DNA of 64,000 bases, from positions 124,001-188,000 of the forward strand of contig JAQGPJ010000061.1 of the NCBI GenBank assembly GCA_028293125.1, given 5' to 3'. Below are positions 11,013-18,947 of this stretch, piece by piece; position 1 is the first letter of the stretch, and the number at the start of each line of letters is the position of its first letter. The position numbers and the translations under genes are program-made. A model generated the notes under the pieces. That model had not been told where the DNA came from. It saw only the letters and a program-made list of their open reading frames with translations, and ran no database searches. The DNA comes from Verrucomicrobiales bacterium (GTDB lineage Bacteria > Verrucomicrobiota > Verrucomicrobiia > Verrucomicrobiales > V1-33).

Positions 11013-11291
11013 GGGAATAATCAGAAGCGGCGGAAAGCCCGGAGAAACAAGGGAGAGGAAAAAGGAGGAGGCGGGGAATCAAGCCGATGACAGCGCGGCC
11101 TTTTTCGGAAAAACGCGCGGTCCGGCACTGGCGGACTGCTGACTGTCCAGCAGCCTGCGCCAGGGAACCAAGTGTTCCCCCACCTACTTTCCTCCGATCC
11201 GCATCGCCATCCTCTCCGGAATCCCCCCTTGCCCGTTACCGCAGCCATCCCTTGAAGGAAAACGCGGAAGACAGGTGGAGAGGGCTGATTC

Positions 11292-12620
11292 TCAGCTGAA
11301 GAGCGACATGATCGGCTGTCCCTTGTCCGCCACGGTGAAGGGCCGCTTGGAGGGACTGTAGATGACCTGATCCAGCGGCAGGCCAAGACCATAAGCAATG
11401 GTGGCGTTGAAGTCGGGCACCGCGATTTTGCCCTCCACCACTTCAGTGCCCATCTCGTTGGTTTTGCCGTGAACGGTGCCACCCTTGATGCCGCCGCCGG
11501 CGATGAGGGCGCTGAAGGCTTTGGGGTAATGGTCGCGGCCGTCGTTCTCATTGATGACCGGGGTGCGTCCGAACTCCGTGCAGAGCACCACCATCGTCTC
11601 CTCCAGCATGCCCCGGCGCTCCAGATCCTGGAGCAGCGCGCCCAGCGCCTTGTCGAGCGTGGCGGAAAGACGCTCCACGGCTTGGAAGTTGTTGGTGTGG
11701 GTGTCCCAGCCACCCAGGGTGACCTCCACGTGGCGGACGTCATTCTCCACCAGCCGGCGGGCCAGCAGACAGCCTTGGCCGAAACCGTTGTCACCATACT
11801 CCGCCCGCACTTTGGCGTCCTCCTCCATCAGATTAAAGGCCTTCAGGTCCTCGCTTTTCATCAGGCGCACCGCGTCGTCGTACATGTCGCTGTAGGCCCG
11901 CACCTGCTTCTGGTCATAACGGCCGTGGAAGGCCTGGTCGAATTTGTTGGCCAGGCTCAGGCGCTCATCAAACTGCATGGAGCCCACATTGGTCTGGCTG
12001 TTGGGCACCCCGGCGGTCGGGCTGCCGATGTGGAGCGGCGCGAACTTGCTCTCCATGAACCCCGACCCGCCGCCCACGGAGCCTCCGCCGATGCAGACGC
12101 TGCCCGGCAGGGTGCGGTTGGTGCGGCCCTCCATGCGCAGAAGCCAGGCCCCGATGCCGGGGTGCTGGATGGTGCCGCGCATGGTGTAGCTGCTGTGCAT
12201 GAAGTAGTTCCCCTGCTCATGCGCACCTTGGGTGGTGGAGAGCCCGCGCACGATGGCGACCTTGTCCATCTGTTTGGCGAGCATCGGGAAATACTCGGAA
12301 ATCCGCACGTCGTCGGCCTTGGTCTGGATGGCCTTGACCGGTCCCGCCACCTTGTCGCCGGCTTCCGGCTTCGGATCGAAGGTGTCCACATGGGTCATGC
12401 CACCCGCCATGTAGAGGTAGATGATGTTCCGTGCGGTCGGCTTGCGGCCGGCGGCAGCCGCCGGCCCCGTCGCAGGAGTGATCACCGGGGTGCTGGCGGC
12501 ACCCGCACCCAGCGGGATCATCCCTGGCAGAATGCTCACGCCCAGCAGGGTTTTGCCGGCATACGACAGGAAGCGGCGGCGGCTCAGCTCGTCGCTGTTG
12601 CGGAGAAAGGAATCGTTCAT
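11292..12620 (-). CDS. DUF1501 domain protein with Tat signal
   Basis: A 442-residue exported protein of the DUF1501 family, which has a sulfatase/alkaline-phosphatase-like fold. The N-terminus SRRRFLSYAGKTLLGVSIL is a twin-arginine signal (Arg14-Arg16), implying export of a folded, possibly metal-bound protein. Family landmarks include NIIYLYMAGGMTHVDTFDPKP, VRGLSTTQGAHEQGNYFMHSS (split here), GGWDTHTNNF and LCTEFGRTPVINENDGRDHYP, which contain the Asp/His residues expected of the metal site. The gene follows the DUF1549/DUF1553 gene by about 60 bases and is almost certainly co-transcribed with it, the standard PVC arrangement. The substrate is unknown; sulfated or phosphorylated polymers have been suggested for the wider family. 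Confidence 0.93.
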   Translation of the reverse strand: MNDSFLRNSDELSRRRFLSYAGKTLLGVSILPGMIPLGAGAASTPVITPATGPAAAAGRKPTARNIIYLYMAGGMTHVDTFDPKPEAGDKVAGPVKAIQTKADDVRISEYFPMLAKQMDKVAIVRGLSTTQGAHEQGNYFMHSSYTMRGTIQHPGIGAWLLRMEGRTNRTLPGSVCIGGGSVGGGSGFMESKFAPLHIGSPTAGVPNSQTNVGSMQFDERLSLANKFDQAFHGRYDQKQVRAYSDMYDDAVRLMKSEDLKAFNLMEEDAKVRAEYGDNGFGQGCLLARRLVENDVRHVEVTLGGWDTHTNNFQAVERLSATLDKALGALLQDLERRGMLEETMVVLCTEFGRTPVINENDGRDHYPKAFSALIAGGGIKGGTVHGKTNEMGTEVVEGKIAVPDFNATIAYGLGLPLDQVIYSPSKRPFTVADKGQPIMSLFS

Positions 12621-12681
12621 GGCGATGGGATGGCGGAAGGTGGGTGGTTTGATTTAGAAAGGCGGCGGCAACGGCGGAGGG

Positions 12682-14745
12682 TTACTGCACAAAGATGAAT
12701 TCACGGCTGTTGAGCAGCGCCCAGATGACATCCTTCCAACCATCCTTCTGCTTCTCCGCGATGGTTTCGCGGACGATGGCCCGCTCGGTGTCCGAGGGCT
12801 GGCGTCCATAGAGGCTCATGAACAGGACGCCGGTCCGGGCATCGTCGTCCTTGGCGTCACGGAAGCTTTTCATCATCACCGTGCTGTCCATGGTGATTTT
12901 GGAGAAGAGCGGACCGTTCATCAGGTCCAATGCCTGGCCCACCGAGGCCTCGCGGCTGGAGTTTTCAATAACCTCGCGGCTGCCTTGGCCGAACTCCCGC
13001 AGGAAATGTCCGCCCGGTGCGGGGGACGGGAGCTCGGCGGCACGGAAAAACTCGTCACCGTATCCCTTCCACTGCCCGGCATCGGCCATGGGAACCATGG
13101 TCGGAACGCCTTTTTCGTCCATCATCGCGGGGGCCTTGGGGGCCATGCCCGGCGCGGGCTTGCTGCTGACAAACTGGGATTTGTTCTTGTCGGCCTGCTT
13201 GGCGATCAGTTCCGCACGGGCTTTCAGAGCCAGGTTGTCGCGCTCCGCATTGAGCTCGTTGAGCTTTTTCTGAGTGGCTTTCACGTCCTCGGACACATTC
13301 TCCTGCCGGGCTTCATTGAGCTTGTTGCGGGCAGATCTGATGCGGAGCTCGAGGTCGGCGTCCGTTTCAGCATACTTCCGGGCCACGGCCACGATGTCCT
13401 GGGGCGGGCATGCTTTCAGCTGCTCGGCCTCGTTCTTCATGCCTGTCAGCCGTTGTTTATAGCTTTCACCGCGTTTGCGCAGGTCCGGGTTGGGAATCAC
13501 CAGGGTGCAGATGCTGTCCCACACCTGCTCGGCGGTCATACGGCGCAGCACCGGGCCGGGAAAATAATAAGGCGCATCCTCCGCCACCTCCGTCCGCGTG
13601 GCCTCGCGCTGATAGGCGCGGGAGTTATAGATCGCCCGCAGCATTTTTTTGGTGTCGAAGCGCAGCTGCACTATCTGCTCGGACAAATACCGCATCAGCG
13701 CCGGATTCGAGGCCGCGGTGTCGTCCTTGAAATCGTCCACCGGCTCGATCAGCCCCATGCCGAAGGCGCGTTTCCACAGCCGGTTGGCGATGACCGTGGT
13801 AAAGCGCGGATTCTGCGGGCTGGTCAGCCATTCACCGTAGTGGTCGCGGGCATCGCGTTTGCCGTTGGCCCTGTCACCGAAAATGGTTTTCGCCTTCACA
13901 TCGTCACCCGGCTTGGCGTCGTCGTATTTGTAGTCCCCCGGCAGCTTCAGCTGGCGCTCGGAGTCCTGCACGCCGTACTTCAGCGGCTCCAGAATGTCCT
14001 CGATCATTTTGCGCATGGAGCGCTGCTCGGGATCACTCAGCTTTTTGCCGGCCTTCATCTCCTGCTCCGCCAGCCGGCGGTAGATGGAACGGGGGTTGAT
14101 CTCCGTATCCACCCCGTAGGTGTAAGCCGCCATCTGGTAGTAATCCTTCTGCGTCCACTTGTCGAAGGGATGGTTGTGGCACTGGGCGCACACCAGGCGG
14201 GTGCCCAGGAAGATCTGCGCCGTGTTGGACATGTTGTCCAGAGGCATGCCGGCGTCCCGCACGTAGTAGCCCACCGCGCCGTTGTCCCAGACAAAGCCTT
14301 TGGCGGTGACCATATTGTTCACGAACTGGTCGTAGGGCTGGTTGGTCCTCAGCGCGTCCTTGATCCATTCGGCGTAGGCCGTGCCGGATTCATCACGCTG
14401 ACCGGTCTGGACCCGCAGAATATCGCTCCACCAGTTGTAGGCGTGGCTCACATACCCCTCGGAGGCCAGCAGCTGGTCGATCAGCTTCGGGCGCTTTGCG
14501 GGGTCGGTGGATTCGGTGAAGGTCCGTGCCTCATCCTGGCTGGGAATGCGCCCGATGATGTCCAGATACAGCCGGCGCACGAGAGTGGTGTCGCTGGCGG
14601 GGGGATTGGGAGCCTGTTTGTGCTGCTTCAGGCCCTCCTCCACCAGTGTGTCGATTTTCCCACTGACCGGGTCCTCCGCCGCCCTGAGCGGGGCCGCGAT
14701 GAAGATCAGCAGAAAAAGGGGTGAAAACAAAAGCCGCAACTTCAT
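12682..14745 (-). CDS. Secreted DUF1549/DUF1553 protein
   Basis: A 687-residue exported protein. The start at 14745 gives a clean signal peptide, MKLRLLFSPLFLLIFIAAP, ending at LRA-AED; longer upstream frames lack such a signal. DUF1549 occupies about residues 45-260 with TTLVRRLYLDIIGRIPS and LVCAQCHNHPFDKWT; the latter contains a CxxCH haem-like motif. A Lys/Glu-rich segment (about 440-540, likely coiled coil) splits DUF1553, which ends in the family signature WALLNSREFIFVQ. Many relatives carry an N-terminal PSCyt1 cytochrome domain. Here it is absent, and a separate cytochrome protein is encoded downstream (9375-11012). It is the first gene of the apparent three-gene operon. Confidence 0.93.
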   Translation of the reverse strand: MKLRLLFSPLFLLIFIAAPLRAAEDPVSGKIDTLVEEGLKQHKQAPNPPASDTTLVRRLYLDIIGRIPSQDEARTFTESTDPAKRPKLIDQLLASEGYVSHAYNWWSDILRVQTGQRDESGTAYAEWIKDALRTNQPYDQFVNNMVTAKGFVWDNGAVGYYVRDAGMPLDNMSNTAQIFLGTRLVCAQCHNHPFDKWTQKDYYQMAAYTYGVDTEINPRSIYRRLAEQEMKAGKKLSDPEQRSMRKMIEDILEPLKYGVQDSERQLKLPGDYKYDDAKPGDDVKAKTIFGDRANGKRDARDHYGEWLTSPQNPRFTTVIANRLWKRAFGMGLIEPVDDFKDDTAASNPALMRYLSEQIVQLRFDTKKMLRAIYNSRAYQREATRTEVAEDAPYYFPGPVLRRMTAEQVWDSICTLVIPNPDLRKRGESYKQRLTGMKNEAEQLKACPPQDIVAVARKYAETDADLELRIRSARNKLNEARQENVSEDVKATQKKLNELNAERDNLALKARAELIAKQADKNKSQFVSSKPAPGMAPKAPAMMDEKGVPTMVPMADAGQWKGYGDEFFRAAELPSPAPGGHFLREFGQGSREVIENSSREASVGQALDLMNGPLFSKITMDSTVMMKSFRDAKDDDARTGVLFMSLYGRQPSDTERAIVRETIAEKQKDGWKDVIWALLNSREFIFVQ

Positions 14746-15187
14746 GACATGAAAGGATAACTCCAATCCACTTAACGCGCCGTGAGCCCGTGCCGCAATT
14801 TTAAAGCTCCAGGGTATTTCCCTAAGGATGCATGAGGAATTGCTCATGAACGGGGAGCGAATTCCCCTCACCGGGGGGAAACTGACCGTCAAACCTCCGG
14901 AAAAGAGTTCGGGAACGCGACACAATGTCCCAATTCCAGCAGATCGAAAAAGTCCCGAGATGGGTCATTTTGTCCCGATTCGGCCTCCCTTCCAAGAAGA
15001 TATCCCTAATTCAAATTTTCGCAACCCGTTCATTATCAATAGAAAAATATTTCAAAACCCTCTCTGGCATAATTCAGGCAATACCTTGTCCCAGCGGTGC
15101 AGTCACTGAAACCAATCTCAATACCAAGCCATCGAAACAGCAAAACCAAACATCCAACCCAATCCTAAACCCAAACCTGATAAAACC
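14746..15187. other. Divergent promoter region, DUF1549 gene / hsp20
   Basis: About 440 bases without a credible gene. The right part (14980-15187) is clearly richer in A+T than its surroundings and should hold the hsp20 promoter. Two similar blocks, AATGTCCCAATTC near 14924 and TTTTGTCCCGATTC near 14969, form an imperfect direct repeat that could be a regulator site. I see no CIRCE element and no long HAIR-type inverted repeat. Confidence 0.5.
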
Positions 15188-15604
15188 ATGAGCACTTATT
15201 CCCTTTTCCCCAACCGACTCTTCAACCTTGCTGACGCTTTTCTGGGCGAACGCCGTGACAACGCGAACCCTCCCCTCTGGGTGCCGGCTGTGGACGCCAG
15301 CGAGGACGAAACCTCCTATTTGCTCGCCGTCGAACTCCCCGGAGTCAATCCGACCGATGTGAAGGTGGTGGTCCGCGACAACGTTCTCACCATCAGCGGT
15401 GAACGCACGGCGGTGCCCCCGGTTGAAGGCTCCAAAAACCATATCACTGAGCGTGTGTTCGGTTCCTTTCAGCGCCGCTTTACCCTCCCCAAAAACGCGG
15501 ATGGCGGAAACGTGACCGCCGAGTTCAAAAACGGCGTGCTCCTCACCTCCATCCCGAAACGTGAGGAGGTGAAGCCGAAGGAGATTGAGATCAAGGTGGC
15601 CTGA
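15188..15604 (+). CDS. Hsp20/alpha-crystallin family small heat-shock protein
   Basis: A 138-residue ATP-independent holdase that keeps denatured proteins soluble in the cytosol. The alpha-crystallin domain spans about residues 35-130: WVPAVDASEDETSYLLAVEL, DVKVVVRDNVLTISGER, then the conserved FKNGVLLTSIPK motif. The C-terminal IEI is the IxI motif that docks on neighbouring subunits in oligomers. The short N-terminal arm (MSTYSLFPNRLFNLADAF) is typical of bacterial class A proteins. The gene stands alone and is followed by a strong terminator. Heat regulation is likely, but no recognised operator is visible upstream. Confidence 0.95.
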   Translation: MSTYSLFPNRLFNLADAFLGERRDNANPPLWVPAVDASEDETSYLLAVELPGVNPTDVKVVVRDNVLTISGERTAVPPVEGSKNHITERVFGSFQRRFTLPKNADGGNVTAEFKNGVLLTSIPKREEVKPKEIEIKVA

Positions 15605-15671
15605 TCCACCGGGCCACGGGTATTCCCTGCCCCTGGGCCTTTTATTCTCCTCATTGCCTTCCTCAAAAAGC

Positions 15672-15704
15672 AGAGAGCGTCCGAAAGGGCGCTCTCTTTG
15701 TTTT
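15672..15704 (+). terminator. Rho-independent terminator of hsp20
   Basis: The stem AGAGAGCGTCC / GGGCGCTCTCT has one G-T pair and a GAAA tetraloop at 15683-15686, followed by TTTGTTTT. It lies 68 bases after the hsp20 stop. Confidence 0.88.
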
Positions 15705-16181
15705 GCGCGCATTCCGCTTCCCGTCCGGCCCGGGCGCAGTCCATGCTTTTAGCTTATGGAAACGGGTAACGCCTATGCATCCACAGGGCGGATCCCTTCT
15801 CCTGCCACAGGTCTTTTTCCGTATCAAGGAGCAGCATTTTACGGCGGCGGGAACCCAGCATTGTTCTCCCGCCCGGTTACAGGATCATTCTCCTCATCAC
15901 CGGCGCTGGTTAGTATGGCCCGGGCCCAACTGTTCACCGTCCTCCCTGTGACAGGAGTATACTTTTACTTTCCCCTCCACGGTGATGGTCATGGCAAAAA
16001 GGGATTCCCATCAGGGTCCGAAGCCTTTTGATGCCAAGGCCCATTTTCAACCAGATTCCTGGCCAAAAGCGGAGCTATTCCGATGGGGATTTCCTTGGAG
16101 CTGCTCCAGTGGTGATGGAGTGGCCGGAACCATGACTGCCCAGCCTGCATGCTTGGCGGGAACTGACATTCAGCCAAAGAA
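15705..16181. other. Gene-poor spacer between hsp20 and secG
   Basis: About 480 bases between two convergent terminators. The longest plausible frame is 15756-16031 (+, 91 codons). It starts METGNAYASTGRIPSPATG, but its codon choice is unlike the neighbours and no domain is recognisable, so I do not call it a gene. No RNA structure was recognised. Confidence 0.5.
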
Positions 16182-16206
16182 AAAGCGCCCGGAGACCGGG
16201 CGCTTT
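16182..16206 (-). terminator. Rho-independent terminator of secG
   Basis: A perfect 11-bp stem, AAAGCGCCCGG / CCGGGCGCTTT, has a 3-base loop. On the minus strand it continues into TTTTTCTTT. It starts 33 bases after the secG stop. Confidence 0.87.
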
Positions 16207-16238
16207 GAGAACTTGGAAAACCTGAAATCCAGCGGGAA

Positions 16239-17375
16239 TTATTGACCGCCGGGAGCCGCCGGGGCGGCGGGCTCAGCAGGAGCAGGCGTAGCCGGCACCG
16301 GTTCCGTGGGAGCTTCCGGCGCTGGAGTGGGAGCCGGAGCCGGTGTGACTGGCACTTCAGGCGCAGGCACCGGAGCTGGAACCGGTTCCGCAGGCTTGGC
16401 GGGCACTTCCGGAACTGGAACTGGTGCCGGAGCCGGAACTGGCTCAACAGGTTTGGCGGGAGTCTCAGGAGCCGGTATGGCGGGCACTTCCGGCGCGGGA
16501 GTGGGAGCGGTCGGCACTTCAGGCGCAGGCGCAGGGACTGGAACAGGAGCGGGTTCCGCAGGCTTGGCAGGCACTTCAGGAGCCGGGGCCGGAACGGGCT
16601 TGGCTGGCGTTTCCGGAGTGGCGGGGGCCGGAGCCGGAACTGGCTCAACAGGTTTGGCGGGAGTCTCAGGAGCCGGAGCCGGTGTGGCGGGCACTTCCGG
16701 AGTTGGAACTGGAGTTGGCGCGGGCACAGGAGCGGCCGGCACTTCAGGCGCCGGGACCGGTGTCGCCGGAGTTTCCGGAACCACAACAGGAACCGGCGTG
16801 GCCGGGACCACCGGTGCGGGAGCCGGGGCCGGCTCAATGGGCTTGGCTGGCGTTTCCGGAGTGGCGGGGGCTGGAACCGGAGCCGGAATCACGGCGGAGG
16901 CAGGCTCAACGGGAACCACAGCGGCAGGAGCCGGAGTGACCGGAGGAACAGTCTCAGCAGGAGGTGGCACCGGAGCCGGAGTCAAAGGCGGAACCACAGG
17001 CGTGGTTTCCGCAGAAATCACCGGCGTTGTGGGAGTCACCGGGAAGCTGCCATCGGCGGCTCCGGTCGGCAGGACGGGAGGGGCCGGCGGGGTGATTATG
17101 GTCGTGGGCACCTCCATGTTGGTCAGTTCCTTGGATTTGCGGGCCTCCAGAATGGTGAGCAGCATGCTGAGCACAAAAAAGCAGACACCAAACCAGACCG
17201 TGCCCTTCTGCAGGACGTTGGTGGTTTGGGAACCCCAGATCTGATCAGTCACCCCGGCACCGAACGCCGCCCCGAGACCTTCCTGTTTGGGGCGCTGCAT
17301 CAGCACCAGCAGCACGATAAGCAGGCACACCAGGACCAGCAGGGTGCCAACGAGGTAGATGAAGAAAGTCAACAT
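16239..17375 (-). CDS. secG: SecG translocase subunit with long Pro/Ala/Glu-rich C-terminal tail
   Basis: SecG is the small subunit of the SecYEG protein-export channel in the inner membrane. Residues 1-85 are a normal SecG: helix 1 (about 3-26), the cytosolic loop MQRPKQEGLGAAFGAGVTDQ, and helix 2 (about 60-80, GTVWFGVCFFVLSMLLTIL). Bacterial SecG is usually about 75-130 residues; this protein has 378. The extra 290 residues are almost wholly Pro, Ala, Val, Glu and Lys in imperfect repeats such as PAPEVPAKPAEPVPAP, with no Cys or predicted fold. If helix topology is standard, the tail is periplasmic, where it could span the envelope. The coding DNA contains exact 50-base direct repeats, so the length may vary between strains. 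Confidence 0.9.
   Translation of the reverse strand: MLTFFIYLVGTLLVLVCLLIVLLVLMQRPKQEGLGAAFGAGVTDQIWGSQTTNVLQKGTVWFGVCFFVLSMLLTILEARKSKELTNMEVPTTIITPPAPPVLPTGAADGSFPVTPTTPVISAETTPVVPPLTPAPVPPPAETVPPVTPAPAAVVPVEPASAVIPAPVPAPATPETPAKPIEPAPAPAPVVPATPVPVVVPETPATPVPAPEVPAAPVPAPTPVPTPEVPATPAPAPETPAKPVEPVPAPAPATPETPAKPVPAPAPEVPAKPAEPAPVPVPAPAPEVPTAPTPAPEVPAIPAPETPAKPVEPVPAPAPVPVPEVPAKPAEPVPAPVPAPEVPVTPAPAPTPAPEAPTEPVPATPAPAEPAAPAAPGGQ
16426..16676. repeat. Exact 50-bp direct repeats inside the secG tail
   Basis: The same 50 bases occur at 16426-16475 and 16627-16676, beginning GCCGGAGCCGGAACTGGCTC. A second shared block, GGCTTGGCTGGCGTTTCCGG, appears near 16599 and again near 16841. They encode the Pro/Ala/Glu repeats and offer sites for slippage or recombination. 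Confidence 0.85.
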
Positions 17376-17486
17376 AGGGGCGGGGACTGTGGATCCTTTT
17401 TAAAAAATGACAAATGCCAATTCACGGAGGCTGTCAATGCGCAAACCGCACTGACAGGCACCGGACGGAAGCGGCATGCGCCGGGA

Positions 17487-18770
17487 TTATTGTTCCTGGA
17501 TCCGGTAAAGACCGGTGGCCGTGCGCACAAAAAGTGCGCCGTCATCCGGCACCGGAGTCGCCAGGACGCGCTCCCCGTCCAGCTTGTTTTCCCCTATTTT
17601 CTCAAAGGTCCGCGACGCCCGCAGCACGGTGGCGGCACCGAACTCATCAATGGTCAGCAGCTTGTCCCCGATGAGCAGCGGCGAGGCGGACGTGGTCCGC
17701 GCGGTCCGCTCCTGCCACAGAATCTCCCCCGTGAGGGCATCGAGGCAGGTGGCGATGCCATTGTCGGCCACCTGAAACAGCTCCTTGCCGCGCAGAATCG
17801 GCGACGGGGTGTTGGGGGAGCGCTTGGACTGTGTCCAGATCACATTTTTTTCTGTCATGTCCCCGCTGCCCCCGGGCCGGATGGCGTAGGTGACGGGATT
17901 GTCGTAGCCGGTGGTGAAATAGATCAGGCCATTGCCGAAAGCCGGCTGGCAGATCAGGGAATAGCCATCGTAGCGGATTTTCCACAGTTCCTTTCCATTC
18001 TCCGGATTGTAGCCGGCGATGGCGTCGCTGGCTGGACTGATGACCTGCTTTTTCCCGTCCAAGGTGATGAGCGCCGGCGTGCAGAAGGAAAAGTTCCGCT
18101 TGGCCCCGCTGGTGCGCGGGGTTTTCCAGGCGACGGCGCCGTCCTTGGCGCGCAGAGCGGCGAGGAACGGTCCCTCCGCGGCGTCACAGGGGAAGATCAG
18201 CAGTCCATCGACCAGCAGCGGCGAGGGTCCGCCTCCATGCACCGGCGGATAGACCAGTGTCCGCTGTTCCCAGATTTTTTTACCCTCCAAGTCCAGACAA
18301 GCAGTGCCCTCGTGGCCGAAATGCACATACAGCCTGCCATCCGCCACAATGGGGGTGGGGCTGGCATGGCTGTTTTTGCTGTGGATCGCCGGCGAATTGG
18401 CGGATTCGCGGAAGACCTCCTGATCCCACAGCACCCTGCCGGTGGCGGGGTTCAGGCACAGGGCACGCAGGGACCGCTCCCCGGCGGCATCCTGGTCCGG
18501 CCCGTCCACCACGGCGGTGGTCAAATACATTTTTCCGCCGCTCAGCACCGGGGACGACCAGCCTTTGCCGGGAAGCCGCACATGCCAGGCGATGTTTTTA
18601 TCCTTTCCCCAGACCAGCGGGACATTCTGCGCAGTCACGATATTGTCCGAATTTGGCCCCCGGAACTGGGGCCATTCCGCCGCGTCCGCTGTTGTGGACA
18701 GCGTGGCCAGGACTGCCGCCGCGGCGGCGGACCGGAAGGACATCAATGAAAAAGAGTGCAAAGGGGACAT
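17487..18770 (-). CDS. Exported PQQ-like beta-propeller repeat protein
   Basis: A 427-residue secreted protein built from PQQ-binding-like WD repeats, probably a single seven- or eight-bladed propeller. The signal peptide comes from the start at 18770 (MSPLHSFSLMSFRSAAAAAV, cleavage after TADA). Mature residues begin AEWPQFRGPNSDN, the signature of the PVC 'outer membrane protein assembly/PQQ propeller' group. Repeats include GWSSPVLSGGKMYLTT, SHASPTPIVADGRLYVHFG and ALTGEILWQERTARTTSASP. Alternative in-frame starts exist at 18779 and 18743. True alcohol-dehydrogenase catalytic residues (Ca-binding Glu/Asn/Asp, adjacent Cys pair) are not apparent, so binding or scaffolding is more likely than PQQ catalysis. 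Confidence 0.87.
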   Translation of the reverse strand: MSPLHSFSLMSFRSAAAAAVLATLSTTADAAEWPQFRGPNSDNIVTAQNVPLVWGKDKNIAWHVRLPGKGWSSPVLSGGKMYLTTAVVDGPDQDAAGERSLRALCLNPATGRVLWDQEVFRESANSPAIHSKNSHASPTPIVADGRLYVHFGHEGTACLDLEGKKIWEQRTLVYPPVHGGGPSPLLVDGLLIFPCDAAEGPFLAALRAKDGAVAWKTPRTSGAKRNFSFCTPALITLDGKKQVISPASDAIAGYNPENGKELWKIRYDGYSLICQPAFGNGLIYFTTGYDNPVTYAIRPGGSGDMTEKNVIWTQSKRSPNTPSPILRGKELFQVADNGIATCLDALTGEILWQERTARTTSASPLLIGDKLLTIDEFGAATVLRASRTFEKIGENKLDGERVLATPVPDDGALFVRTATGLYRIQEQ

Positions 18771-18947
18771 ACAGCGCATGGGAGAATTAGACGCGGCGGA
18801 ATGCGCCGCCTTTCCCCAATCAGACACAGTCCGGGTGCCCGGGACCGTATGCCATGGATGGGACGGTTTTTATTCCGCTTTGCTTCTTTACGCAGGCGGT
18901 CCTGAATCAGGGACAGGGAAGGACGCCGGAACGCGCCGGAGCCCGCC

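Noticed and set aside
12985-14724. A 579-codon plus-strand frame opposite the DUF1549 gene
   Set aside because: Shadow frame; the sense strand encodes a signal peptide and the DUF1549/1553 signatures.
15756-16031. A 91-codon plus-strand frame between hsp20 and secG
   Set aside because: No domain or signal peptide, codon choice unlike neighbouring genes, and it sits between two convergent terminators.
16426-17000. A possible CRISPR-like or satellite array in the secG region
   Set aside because: Repeats are in frame, of uneven spacing, and encode the Pro/Ala/Glu tail. There are no unique spacers and no cas genes.
16242-18749. An 835-codon plus-strand frame opposite secG and the PQQ gene
   Set aside because: It is an Arg/Gly/Ser-rich shadow of the repetitive secG tail and the propeller gene. 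It crosses a real gene boundary and lacks motifs.
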